DNA of 64,000 nucleotides, taken from NCBI RefSeq assembly GCF_004765795.1, contig NZ_SBIV01000001.1, positions 1-64,000 of the forward strand. Reading direction: 5' to 3'. Positions within the stretch are counted from its first letter, which is position 1. Every line of letters starts with the position of its first letter. Both the position numbers and the translations under genes were made by a program. Below are positions 55,998-64,000 of this stretch, one piece after another. The DNA is from Halorussus marinus (GTDB taxonomy: Archaea; Halobacteriota; Halobacteria; Halobacteriales; Haladaptataceae). The notes below the pieces were generated by a model. It was not told the DNA's origin, did no database searches, and saw only the letters and a list, made by a program, of their open reading frames with translations.

Positions 55998-58034
55998 ATG
56001 GCAGCACTCTCCTTCGAACTGGCTCCGGTCATCGCGGCCCTGCCGTTCGTCTCGTTTTTGATCGCACTGCTCGCCGGCGCGTTCGCCCCGCGGCTCCTGC
56101 CGAAGGGCGGCGCGATCCCCGGCATCGCCGCCACCGCCGGCTCGCTGTTGCTGTCTGCGTGGGCGGCCCTGGCGGTCTGGAACAGCTCCGAGGGCGTCTA
56201 CCACGAGTCGATAACGTGGGTCGCGGGCGTGGGCGACGCGGCCTTCGACCTGCACTTTGGCATCCTGCTGGACCCCCTCTCGACGATGATGCTCGTCATC
56301 GTCTCGCTGGTCGCCGTGCTGGTCCACGTCTTCAGCCTCGGCTACATGAACGACGAGGGCGAGACCGGCCTGCCGCGGTACTACGCCGGCCTCGGCCTGT
56401 TCACCGCGAGCATGCTCTCGTTCGTGTTCGCGTCGAACCTGCTGATGGCGTTCATGTTCTTCGAGCTGGTCGGGCTCTGCTCGTGGCTCCTGATCGGGTT
56501 CCACTTCCGCGAGCCCGGTCCGCCGAGCGCGGCAAAGAAGGCGTTCCTCGTCACGCGGTTCGGGGACTACTTCTTCCTCGTCGGCGTCGTCGGCGTCTTC
56601 GCGACGTTCGGGACGACGGCGTTCGCGGGCAGCGAGTCGTTCCCGCACCTCGCCGAGCAGGTGCTCGCCGGTGAGGCGAGCGCGACCACGTTCCTCGGCC
56701 TCGACCCCCAGGCGTGGTTCGCCGTTCTCGGATTGCTCGTGCTGGGCGGGGTCGTCGGCAAGTCCGCCCAGTACCCGCTTCACACCTGGCTTCCCGACGC
56801 GATGGAGGGTCCGACTCCGGTCTCGGCGCTGATCCACGCGGCCACGATGGTCGCGGCCGGCGTCTACCTCGTCGCGCGGATGTACGGCTTCTACGCCCTG
56901 CTTCCGCAGGTGCTCGCGTTCATCGCGTTCGTCGGCGGCTTCACCGCGCTGTTTGCCGCCTCGATGGGCGTCGTCAAGAAGGAGCTCAAGCAGGTGCTCG
57001 CGTACTCGACCATCTCCCAGTACGGGTACATGATGCTCGGGCTGGGCGCTGGCGGCTACGTCGCCGCGACCTTCCACCTGATGACCCACGCGTTCTTCAA
57101 GGCGCTGCTGTTCCTCGGCGCCGGCTCGGTCATCATCGCCATGCACCACAACGAGAACATGTGGGACATGGGCGGGCTCAAAGAGAAGATGCCCGTGACC
57201 TACTACGCGTTCCTCTCGGGATCGCTCGCGCTCGCGGGCATCGTGCCGTTCTCGGGCTTCTGGTCGAAAGACGAGGTCCTCTACGAGGCGCTCGTCCACG
57301 GCCTCGACAGCCCGCTGTTGCTCGGCGCGTACGCCATGGGGCTCCTCGCGGTGTTTTTCACCGGGTTCTACACCTTCCGGATGGTCGCGCTGACCTTCCA
57401 CGGTGACCCCCGGACCGACACCGCCCGGGACCCCCACGGCGTCGGCTGGAACGTGAAGCTCCCGCTCGTCGTGCTGGGGACCCTCGCCGCGGTCGCCGGG
57501 CTGGTCAACATGGTGCCGGTCGCCGAACTGACCGGCGCTCATCTGGAGTTCCTCCACGACTGGCTTGACGCCGGTCCGGAGGCGCTGACCGCCCACCACT
57601 ACGGCGACCTGCTTCCCTACTCGTCGGGGACGATCGGGACCGAGCTGACGACCGTGCTCCTCAGCGCGGGCGTCTCGCTCGGACTGGCGCTCGCGGGCGC
57701 CGGCCTCGCGTGGAAGCTCTACGCGGTGGCCGACCCCGACGAGCACACCGACAAGCTCGGGAGCGCCAAGACGGTGCTGTTCAACAACTACTATCAGGAC
57801 GAGTATCAGGTCTGGATCGCGACCGGCCTCACTCTGCCGCTCGCGCGGGCCGCCGACAAGTTCGACCAGGGCGTCATCGACGGCGTGGTCAACGGCGTCT
57901 CCAGCGTGAGCCTGCTGAGCGGGAGCCGGGTCAAGCGGATCCAGAGCGGCGTGGTCACGAACTACGCCTTCCTGCTGACGGCGAGTCTCGTCGTCTTGCT
58001 CGTCGCGATCGGACTCATCGGAGGTTGGTTCTGA
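55998..58034 (+). CDS. nuoL: NADH-quinone oxidoreductase subunit L
   Basis: A 678-residue antiporter-like subunit with about sixteen helices. The proton-pumping core includes FFELVGLCSWLLIGFHF, GGVVGKSAQYPLHTWLPDAMEGPTPVSALIHAATMVAAG and KKELKQVLAYSTISQYGYMMLGLG, with conserved Glu and Lys residues. A C-terminal lateral helix and final TM segment (SLVVLLVAIGLIGGWF) are present, as expected for NuoL. It ends adjacent to nuoM with no gap. Confidence 0.95.
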   Translation: MAALSFELAPVIAALPFVSFLIALLAGAFAPRLLPKGGAIPGIAATAGSLLLSAWAALAVWNSSEGVYHESITWVAGVGDAAFDLHFGILLDPLSTMMLVIVSLVAVLVHVFSLGYMNDEGETGLPRYYAGLGLFTASMLSFVFASNLLMAFMFFELVGLCSWLLIGFHFREPGPPSAAKKAFLVTRFGDYFFLVGVVGVFATFGTTAFAGSESFPHLAEQVLAGEASATTFLGLDPQAWFAVLGLLVLGGVVGKSAQYPLHTWLPDAMEGPTPVSALIHAATMVAAGVYLVARMYGFYALLPQVLAFIAFVGGFTALFAASMGVVKKELKQVLAYSTISQYGYMMLGLGAGGYVAATFHLMTHAFFKALLFLGAGSVIIAMHHNENMWDMGGLKEKMPVTYYAFLSGSLALAGIVPFSGFWSKDEVLYEALVHGLDSPLLLGAYAMGLLAVFFTGFYTFRMVALTFHGDPRTDTARDPHGVGWNVKLPLVVLGTLAAVAGLVNMVPVAELTGAHLEFLHDWLDAGPEALTAHHYGDLLPYSSGTIGTELTTVLLSAGVSLGLALAGAGLAWKLYAVADPDEHTDKLGSAKTVLFNNYYQDEYQVWIATGLTLPLARAADKFDQGVIDGVVNGVSSVSLLSGSRVKRIQSGVVTNYAFLLTASLVVLLVAIGLIGGWF

Positions 58035-59564
58035 ATGTGGATCGAAGCACTCATCGCGGTGACGCTGGCCAGCGCGGGCGCGGTCTTCCTCTCGCCCAAC
58101 AAGGTCGCGGGGAAGATCGCGTTCGTGCTCAGCCTGCTCCCGGTCGGCGGGAGCCTCTGGATGTACAGCACGTACGAGGCCAGCGGGAACGCGCTCCTTG
58201 AAGGGAGCACCCTGGCCTTCGAGACGAACGCCGATTGGATCGTCGCCGGCCCGTACAGCCTGAACTGGCACGTCGGGCTCGACGGCATCAGCATGCCGCT
58301 GATCGCGCTCACCACGGTGCTCACGTCGCTGGCGCTGCTGGCGTCGTGGACGCCGATCGACGAGCGCCAGAGCCAGTTCTACGGCCTGATGCTGTTCCTG
58401 GAAGCGAGCCTGCTCGGCGTCTTCTCGGCGCTCGACTTTTTCGTCTGGTTCGTCTTCTGGGAGATGGTGCTCGTCCCGATGTACGTCCTCATCGGCGTCT
58501 GGGGCGGCCCCCGTCGGAAGTACGCGGCCATCAAGATGTTCGTGTACACGAACATCGCGAGCCTCGCGCTGTTCATCGGCTTCACGGCGCTGGTGTTCGG
58601 CTTGGGCGATGCGGTCAACACCTTCGACATGGCCGCGGTCGCACAAGCGCTCCGGGCCGGCGAGCTCGGTGCGCTCGGTCCGATCGGCGCCGGGACCCTG
58701 AAGCTGGTGGCGTTTGTCGCCATGTTCGTCGGCTTCGCGGTCAAGGTGCCGGTCGTCCCGTTCCATACGTGGCTCCCGGACGCCCACGTCGAAGCCCCGA
58801 CCCCGGTTTCGATCATGCTGGCCGGCGTCCTGCTGAAGATGGGCACCTACGCGTTGCTCCGGTTCAACTTCACGATGCTGCCGGACATCGCCCAGCAGAA
58901 CGCTCAGCTCATCGCGCTGTTCGCGGTGATCAGCGTGATCTACGGCGCGATGCTCGCGCTGGCCCAGACCGACCTCAAGCGCATCGTGGCGTACTCTTCG
59001 GTCTCCTCGATGGGGTACGTCATCCTCGGACTGGTCGCCTACACCGTCTACGGGATGGGCGGTGCGACCTTCCAGATGGTCGCACACGGCCTCATCTCGG
59101 GGCTGATGTTCATGGCGGTCGGCGTCATCTACAACACGACTCACACCCGGATGGTCTCGGACATGTCCGGGCTCGCGAGCAAGATGCCCATCACCGTCGC
59201 GGTGTTCGTCGCGGGCGCGTTCGGTTACATGGGCCTGCCGCTGATGGCCGGGTTCGCGGCCGAACTGTTCATCTTCCTCGGCGCGTTCGGCGCGTTCGAG
59301 GGGTCGGTACTGTTCACCGCGGCCGCGATGTTCGGCATCGTCATCGTCGCGGGCTACCTGCTGTTGGCGATGCAGCGCACCCTGTTCGGACCGTTCGAGA
59401 TCGAGACCGACTACGAGGTCAGCCCGGCGGCGTTCCACGACGTGGCGCCGCTCGTGGTGCTCATCCTGCTAGTTGTCTTGCTCGGCGTCGATCCGAACAT
59501 CTTCTTCGAGATGATCCAGAACGCGGTCGATCCGCTCGCCCCGGCCGCGGGAGGTGGTGTATAG
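58035..59564 (+). CDS. nuoM: NADH-quinone oxidoreductase subunit M
   Basis: A 509-residue antiporter-like subunit with fourteen helices. Signatures: LNWHVGLDGISMPLIALTT, FFVWFVFWEMVLVPMYVLIGVWGGPRRKYAAIKMFVYT, FAVKVPVVPFHTWLPDAHVEAPTPVSIMLAGVLLKMGTYALLRF and QTDLKRIVAYSSVSSMGYVILG. One of three Mrp-like pumping modules of complex I. The gene is contiguous with nuoL and nuoN. Confidence 0.95.
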   Translation: MWIEALIAVTLASAGAVFLSPNKVAGKIAFVLSLLPVGGSLWMYSTYEASGNALLEGSTLAFETNADWIVAGPYSLNWHVGLDGISMPLIALTTVLTSLALLASWTPIDERQSQFYGLMLFLEASLLGVFSALDFFVWFVFWEMVLVPMYVLIGVWGGPRRKYAAIKMFVYTNIASLALFIGFTALVFGLGDAVNTFDMAAVAQALRAGELGALGPIGAGTLKLVAFVAMFVGFAVKVPVVPFHTWLPDAHVEAPTPVSIMLAGVLLKMGTYALLRFNFTMLPDIAQQNAQLIALFAVISVIYGAMLALAQTDLKRIVAYSSVSSMGYVILGLVAYTVYGMGGATFQMVAHGLISGLMFMAVGVIYNTTHTRMVSDMSGLASKMPITVAVFVAGAFGYMGLPLMAGFAAELFIFLGAFGAFEGSVLFTAAAMFGIVIVAGYLLLAMQRTLFGPFEIETDYEVSPAAFHDVAPLVVLILLVVLLGVDPNIFFEMIQNAVDPLAPAAGGGV

Positions 59565-61058
59565 ATGGTGTACCAGCTCCCGCCGTGGGCGGCGCTCGCA
59601 CCGACGCTACTGTTCGTGGCGGTGGCGCTCGTGCTGTTCGTGATCGACAGCATCAACCCCGACACCGAGAACCGCCTCCTGCTCGCGGCCACCGCGACCG
59701 CCGGGTCGCTGGCGGCCGCCGGCGTCTCGGTGTGGTACCTGCTCGCCGGCACGGGCGAGGCACCGATCCGGCTGTTCCAGAACACGCTCGTCGTCGACAC
59801 GATGAGCCTGTTCTTCGCGTTCGTGTTCGCCAGCGTCACCGCGCTCGTGGTCGTGGCGAGCTACGACTACATGCGCGATCACTCCTATCAGGCCGAGTAC
59901 TACGCGCTCGTCGCGCTGGCCGCCTCGGGGATGACCCTGATGCCCGCCGCCAACAGCCTCGCGGTGGTGTTCATCAGCCTCGAACTCTCCAGCCTGCCGT
60001 CCTACGCGCTCGTCGCGATCCTCAAGCGTAACCGCGGGAGCGTCGAGGCGGGGCTGAAGTACTTCCTGATCGGCGCGCTGTCGTCGTCGATCCTGGCGTA
60101 CGGCATCAGCCTCGTCTACGCGGTCAGCGGTTCGCTGTTGCTCCCGCAGGTCGCCGAGGCCGCGAGCGTCGAGGGGCTGACCGGCGTGCTCGGCATCGGC
60201 GTGTTGATGGTGCTTGGCGGGTTCGCGTTCAAGACCGCGAGCGTCCCGTTCCACTTCTGGGCGCCCGAGGCCTACGAGGGCGCGCCCGCGCCCGTCTCGG
60301 CGTTCCTCTCCTCGGCGTCGAAGGCCGCCGGCTTCGCGGTCGCGTTCCGCGTGTTCACGGTGGCGTTCCCCGTCGAGACGTACGTCCAGACCGCGGCCGC
60401 GAGCATCGACTGGGTGCTGGCGGTCCAGATTCTGGCGGTCGTCACCATGACGCTTGGCAACTTCGCCGCCGCGACCCAGGACACGGTAAAGCGGATGCTC
60501 GCGTACTCGTCGGTCGGCCACGCCGGCTACGCCCTCATCGGGCTGGCCGCGCTGACCGGCGGTAACGACCAGTTCGTGCTGGGTGCGAGCATGGCCCACC
60601 TGCTGGTCTACGGCTTCATGAACACCGGCGCGTTCCTGTTCATCGCGCTGGCGGAGTACTGGTCGGTCGGTCGCACGTTCGAGGACTACAACGGTCTCGC
60701 CACCCGGGCGCCGTTCGCGTGCGCCGCGATGACCGTGTTCATGTTCAGCCTCGCCGGCCTCCCGCCGTTCGGCGGGTTCGCGAGCAAGTACCTGCTGTTC
60801 GCCGGCGCGGTCGGCGCGGGCTTCTGGTGGCTCGCGGCGGTCGGCGCGATCAACAGCGCGCTGTCGCTGTACTACTACTCGCGGGTCGTCAAGGCGATGT
60901 GGATCGAGGAGCCGTCCTCGGAGTTCGCCATCGAGTCGAAGCCGGTCGGACTCTACGCCGCCATCGCGGCGGCCGCGGTCGCGACCGTCCTGCTCCTGCC
61001 GGGCTTCGCCCCGGTCTGGGAGTACGCCCAGAGCGCCGCCGCGGCGCTCGTGGCGTGA
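59565..61058 (+). CDS. nuoN: NADH-quinone oxidoreductase subunit N
   Basis: A 497-residue antiporter-like subunit with about fourteen helices. Features: VFISLELSSLPSYALVAILKRNRGSVEAGLKYFLIGALSSSILAYG, AFKTASVPFHFWAPEAYEGAPAPVSAFLSSASKAAG and QDTVKRMLAYSSVGHAGYALIGLAAL, with the channel Glu/Lys pattern. It is the last gene of the operon. T-containing sequence near 61096-61105 might act as a terminator, but no strong one is seen. Confidence 0.95.
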   Translation: MVYQLPPWAALAPTLLFVAVALVLFVIDSINPDTENRLLLAATATAGSLAAAGVSVWYLLAGTGEAPIRLFQNTLVVDTMSLFFAFVFASVTALVVVASYDYMRDHSYQAEYYALVALAASGMTLMPAANSLAVVFISLELSSLPSYALVAILKRNRGSVEAGLKYFLIGALSSSILAYGISLVYAVSGSLLLPQVAEAASVEGLTGVLGIGVLMVLGGFAFKTASVPFHFWAPEAYEGAPAPVSAFLSSASKAAGFAVAFRVFTVAFPVETYVQTAAASIDWVLAVQILAVVTMTLGNFAAATQDTVKRMLAYSSVGHAGYALIGLAALTGGNDQFVLGASMAHLLVYGFMNTGAFLFIALAEYWSVGRTFEDYNGLATRAPFACAAMTVFMFSLAGLPPFGGFASKYLLFAGAVGAGFWWLAAVGAINSALSLYYYSRVVKAMWIEEPSSEFAIESKPVGLYAAIAAAAVATVLLLPGFAPVWEYAQSAAAALVA

Positions 61059-61195
61059 CGACGACCGCCGCGTAACACGCGATCCGGTCGGTCTTTCCAT
61101 TTTCTCGTTCGTCGAGGCGGAGTCCCCGATTCGGTCGGGCGCCGGATACCGTTAGACGGAAAACACTTACCGCGGCCGCCGGTAGGTTCGGCGGC

Positions 61196-61369
61196 ATGGT
61201 ACACTGCCCGGAATGCGACGGAGAGATAGCGGAGGAATCGGACGTCGAATTTCTCGACCTCGACGCGAAGATGGCCGGCCTCTTCCGGTCGTCCAAGCGC
61301 TTCTACGTCGTCGCGTGCAACGACTGTGGCGCCGCGATCGGTAGCGGCGTCGCCGGCGGCGGCGGGTAG
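61196..61369 (+). CDS. 57-residue zinc-ribbon protein
   Basis: A short frame of 57 codons with two cysteine pairs, CPEC at residues 4-7 and CNDC at 41-44, spaced as in a zinc ribbon. The middle is EESDVEFLDLDAKMAGLFRSSKRFYVVA and the end is glycine-rich. ACACTTACC near 61163-61171 lies about 29 bp upstream and can be a TATA-like box. Third codon positions are GC-rich. It lies alone between the nuo operon and the DHH gene. Likely a conserved haloarchaeal small zinc protein; function unknown. Confidence 0.68.
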   Translation: MVHCPECDGEIAEESDVEFLDLDAKMAGLFRSSKRFYVVACNDCGAAIGSGVAGGGG

Positions 61370-61466
61370 TCCTGACAACGGGCCCGACCGCGAGTCACAC
61401 GGCCGGCGGGCGGGTCGTCGCGTAGACGGTAGACTTTAGGCCGAGCAAGCGAAATCGCGGGCTACA

Positions 61467-62954
61467 ATGGTCTCCCGGCTCGTCCTGGGCTGTGGCACCG
61501 TCGGCCAGACCCTCGTCGACGCGTTAGCCGGCATGTCGGGCGAGCTGTTGGTCGTCGACGACAGCGAGAACAGGGTCGAGACCCTCCGCGACGACAAGGT
61601 GTCTGCGAACTGCGAGGACCCCACCGACTCGGCGGCGGTCCTCGAGGCGGTCGACGCCCCCGAGATGGTGGTGATCGCCGACGAGGATCCGGTCGCCAAC
61701 CGCGAGGCCGCCTCGCTCGCGGCCAACTACTTCCCCGACGCCTACCTCGTGGTGTACGTCGGCCGGGACGCCGCCGAGCGCGACCGAGCGGCGATGGCGG
61801 CGGTCGCGGATCGGCTCGTCGATCCGACCGACGCGCTGGCAGCGCGGGTGCTGTCGGTGTCGCTGGGCGAGAGCGCCGACCGCACCGCGAACCTCCAGCG
61901 GACCCTCCGGGGCATCGACGGGACGCTCGGAGTGTTCATGCACGACAACCCCGACCCGGACGCCATCGCCAGCGCGGTCGCGCTCGGGCGGATCGCGGCG
62001 GCGCTCGGCGTCGACGCGGAGCTCTGTTATTTCGGAGAGATCTCCCACCAGGAGAACCGGGCGTTCGTCAATCTCCTCGAGATCGACCTCCGGCACCTCG
62101 ACCCCGAGGACTTCGACCGCTCGGAGTTCGGGGGGATCGCGCTGGTCGACCACTCCAGACCGGGGGTCAACGATCAGCTTCCGGCCGACACCCCCGTCGA
62201 CATCGTCGTCGACCACCACCCGCCGAAAGAGCCGGTCGAGGCGACGTTCGTCGACCTGCGGCGCAACGTGGGCGCGACCTCGACCCTGCTCGCCGAGCAC
62301 GTCCAGCGGTTGGGGATCGAACTCACCGAGGACGTCGCGACGGGACTGCTGTACGGTATCCGAGTCGACACCAAGGACTTCGCCCGCGAGGTCTCGATCG
62401 CGGACTTCGAGGCCGCCTCCTTCCTGTTGCCCCACGCCGACACCGGCGTCCTCGACCGCGTCGAGAGCCCCTCGGTCAGCGCCGACACCTTCGAGACGAT
62501 CGCCCGAGCCATTCGAAATCGACGCATCGAGGGCACCGTGCTCGCGAGTTGCGTCGGGTCGCTCTCCGATCGGGACGCGCTGGCCCAAGCCGCCGACCGA
62601 CTGCTCGACATGGAACAGGTGACGACCACCCTCGTCTACGGCTTTATGGACGGGACGGTGTTCGTCTCCGCGCGCTCGCGGGGGACCGACATCGATCTCG
62701 GCGAGACGGTGCGGGCGGCGTTCGGCCAGATCGGGAGCGCCGGTGGTCACGCCGACATGGCGGGCGCCCAGATCCCGCTGGGACTGCTCGGGGAAGTCGA
62801 AGACGAAGAAGAGTCGTCGCTGACCGAGGTGGTCAGCGAGGTGATCACCGACCGCTTTTTCGAGACGGTGCGTTCGATCCCCGAAGATGACGGGGAGTAC
62901 GCCCGCGAGGGCGAGATGCGGTTCGACACCCCGGTCGCCGAACCCGAGGACTGA
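61467..62954 (+). CDS. TrkA-N / DHH-DHHA1 phosphoesterase
   Basis: A 495-residue fusion. Residues about 1-140 form a Rossmann NAD(P)-binding TrkA-N (RCK) domain (VLGCGTVGQTLVDALA, LLVVDDSENRVETL). Residues about 155-460 form a DHH phosphoesterase with MHDNPDPDAIASAVAL, VDHSRPG and DHHPPKE, and a DHHA1 part with GSAGGHADMAGAQ. DHH enzymes of the NrnA/RecJ group cleave short oligonucleotides or cyclic dinucleotides; the RCK domain suggests ligand control. The fusion is known in archaea. The C-terminal 35 residues are acidic. ATG at 61467. Confidence 0.9.
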   Translation: MVSRLVLGCGTVGQTLVDALAGMSGELLVVDDSENRVETLRDDKVSANCEDPTDSAAVLEAVDAPEMVVIADEDPVANREAASLAANYFPDAYLVVYVGRDAAERDRAAMAAVADRLVDPTDALAARVLSVSLGESADRTANLQRTLRGIDGTLGVFMHDNPDPDAIASAVALGRIAAALGVDAELCYFGEISHQENRAFVNLLEIDLRHLDPEDFDRSEFGGIALVDHSRPGVNDQLPADTPVDIVVDHHPPKEPVEATFVDLRRNVGATSTLLAEHVQRLGIELTEDVATGLLYGIRVDTKDFAREVSIADFEAASFLLPHADTGVLDRVESPSVSADTFETIARAIRNRRIEGTVLASCVGSLSDRDALAQAADRLLDMEQVTTTLVYGFMDGTVFVSARSRGTDIDLGETVRAAFGQIGSAGGHADMAGAQIPLGLLGEVEDEEESSLTEVVSEVITDRFFETVRSIPEDDGEYAREGEMRFDTPVAEPED

Positions 62955-62975
62955 GCCGGCCCGGCGCCCGAGCGA

Positions 62976-64000
62976 TCAGTCGCCGACCTTCGTCTGGATG
63001 TCCTCGACGACGTCGGGGTTGCGTAGCGTCGAGGTGTTGCCGAGTTCCTCGCCGTTCGCGATGTCTTCGAGCAGTCGGCGCATGATCTTGCCCGATCGAG
63101 TCTTCGGCAGTTCGGGCGTGAACACGACCTGTTCGGGGCGGGCGATCGGACCGATCGCGTCCTCGACGCCCTCGACGATCCGCGAGCGCATCTCCTCGTC
63201 GCCCTCGTAGCCGTCCTCGGTGATCACGTACGCGTAGACGGCCTCGCCTTTGATCTCGTGGTCGCCCCCGACGACCGCGGCCTCGGCGACGCCCTCGACG
63301 CCGACGATCGCCGACTCGATCTCCATCGTCCCCAGCCGGTGGCCCGAGACGTTGAGCACGTCGTCGACCCGGCCCAGTACCGTGATGTAGCCGTCGTCGT
63401 CGATCTTCGCGCCGTCCTCCGGGAAGTACACCCAGTCGTCGGGGTCCTCGGAGTCGGTGTCCGAGTACTCCGCCCAGTACTCGTCGACGTAGCGCTCGTC
63501 GTTGTCGTAGAGGGTGCGGAGCATGCCGGGCCAGGGCTTGTTGACGGTGAGATAACCCGCGCGGCCCGCCTCGACCTCCTCGCCCTCGGTGTCGACGATC
63601 CGGACGTCGACGCCCGGGAGCGGCGGGCCCGCGCTTCCGGGCTTCATCGTTTTGACGCCGGGCAGCGTGGTCACCATCATGCCGCCGGTCTCGGTCTGCC
63701 ACCATGTATCGACGATGGGACACGACTCGTCGCCGATGTGCTTGTAGTACCACTTCCACGCCCGCGGGTTGATGGGTTCGCCCACCGTCCCGAGCAAGCG
63801 CAACGACGAGAGATCGTGGTCGTCGGGGTACTCGGTGCCCCACTTCATGAACGCCCGGATGGCGGTGGGCGCGGTGTACAGCTGGGTCGCCTCGTACTCC
63901 TCGACGATCTCCCAGAGGCGGTCGCGCTCGGGGTAGTCCGGGGTGCCCTCGTACATCATCGTCGTCGTCCCCAGCGCGAGCGGGCCGTAGACGATGTACG
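62976..64000 (-). CDS. acs: Acetyl-CoA synthetase, 3' part (5' end outside window)
   Basis: The minus-strand frame is open to the window edge, so only the C-terminal part (about 341 residues) is present. It reads through YIVYGPLALGTTTMMYEG, TWWQTETGGMMV (the A5-like TETG motif), the hinge GRVDDVLNVSGHRLGTMEIES and LPKTRSGKIMRRLL with the catalytic, acetylatable lysine. The enzyme makes acetyl-CoA from acetate, ATP and CoA through acetyl-AMP. The methionine at 63959 is internal, not the start. Stop lies 21 bp from the DHH gene end (convergent). Confidence 0.95.
   Translation of the reverse strand, partial: YIVYGPLALGTTTMMYEGTPDYPERDRLWEIVEEYEATQLYTAPTAIRAFMKWGTEYPDDHDLSSLRLLGTVGEPINPRAWKWYYKHIGDESCPIVDTWWQTETGGMMVTTLPGVKTMKPGSAGPPLPGVDVRIVDTEGEEVEAGRAGYLTVNKPWPGMLRTLYDNDERYVDEYWAEYSDTDSEDPDDWVYFPEDGAKIDDDGYITVLGRVDDVLNVSGHRLGTMEIESAIVGVEGVAEAAVVGGDHEIKGEAVYAYVITEDGYEGDEEMRSRIVEGVEDAIGPIARPEQVVFTPELPKTRSGKIMRRLLEDIANGEELGNTSTLRNPDVVEDIQTKVGD

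Noticed and set aside
55980-59438. 1152-codon minus-strand frame opposite nuoL/nuoM
   Set aside because: It is composed almost entirely of Arg, Glu, His, Gln and Asp, as expected from the antisense of hydrophobic membrane proteins, and the plus strand is unambiguous.
1-64000. CRISPR array
   Set aside because: No regularly spaced 25-40 bp direct repeats were found; the only phased repeats are the 10-bp units at 3584-3713.
1-64000. Insertion sequences or transposase genes
   Set aside because: No transposase motifs or terminal inverted repeats flanking a coding region were recognised; the mobile content is limited to the integrase-bearing element.

Overview
The window is haloarchaeal (class Halobacteria). 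Its base composition is GC-rich, its proteins are strongly acidic, and many genes have a TATA-like box about 25-30 bp before the start codon, which points to leaderless transcripts. Diagnostic gene families agree: HalOD1 output-domain proteins, Bat-type PAS/GAF/HTH regulators, TadA/VirB11-type PilB with FlaJ-type PilC, a fused nuoCD complex I operon without nuoE/F/G, and Agl23/YYY-type membrane glycosyltransferases. The genus cannot be fixed from sequence reading alone.

Region 1 (1-7789) is an integrated replicon or provirus, seen as one end only. It holds a 5'-truncated MCM helicase, an Orc1/Cdc6 initiator, a direct-repeat array (core CGATAAT) immediately after the initiator gene, a phiH1-repressor-like winged-helix protein, a membrane-anchored HTH protein, several tiny zinc-finger or unknown genes, a J-domain protein and a tyrosine integrase. 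The last genes overlap by a few bases and look translationally coupled. A gene-free stretch (7790-8261) separates the integrase from chromosomal genes; no attachment site could be recognised.

Region 2 (8262-20513) holds small signalling proteins (two HalOD1) and a type IV pilus operon on the minus strand: a 1160-residue PilB, PilC and five pilin-like proteins, with a sixth, larger pilin-like gene facing them. A DJ-1/PfpI protein follows upstream of pilB.

Region 3 (20514-33124) contains the initiator tRNA-Met and tRNA-Gly(UCC), both flanked by partial copies of themselves. It also has a YYY-family membrane protein, a large Bat-like sensor-regulator, CBS and membrane proteins, a Trm9-like methyltransferase just upstream of tRNA-Gly, and a second pilB-pilC pair without pilins.

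Region 4 (33120-46703) is metabolic. A phosphohexomutase-family enzyme precedes a nucleoside uptake and breakdown locus: two tandem BMP-family binding proteins, a double-domain ABC ATPase, two permeases, cytidine deaminase and a nucleoside phosphorylase. A sugar-porter gene with a TrmB-like palindrome upstream, an aminotransferase and ribH follow.

Region 5 (46784-64000) carries an Agl23-type glycosyltransferase, purKE, the nuoA-B-CD-H-I-J1-J2-K-L-M-N operon, a small zinc-ribbon gene, a TrkA-N/DHH phosphoesterase and the 3' part of an acetyl-CoA synthetase gene running off the window.
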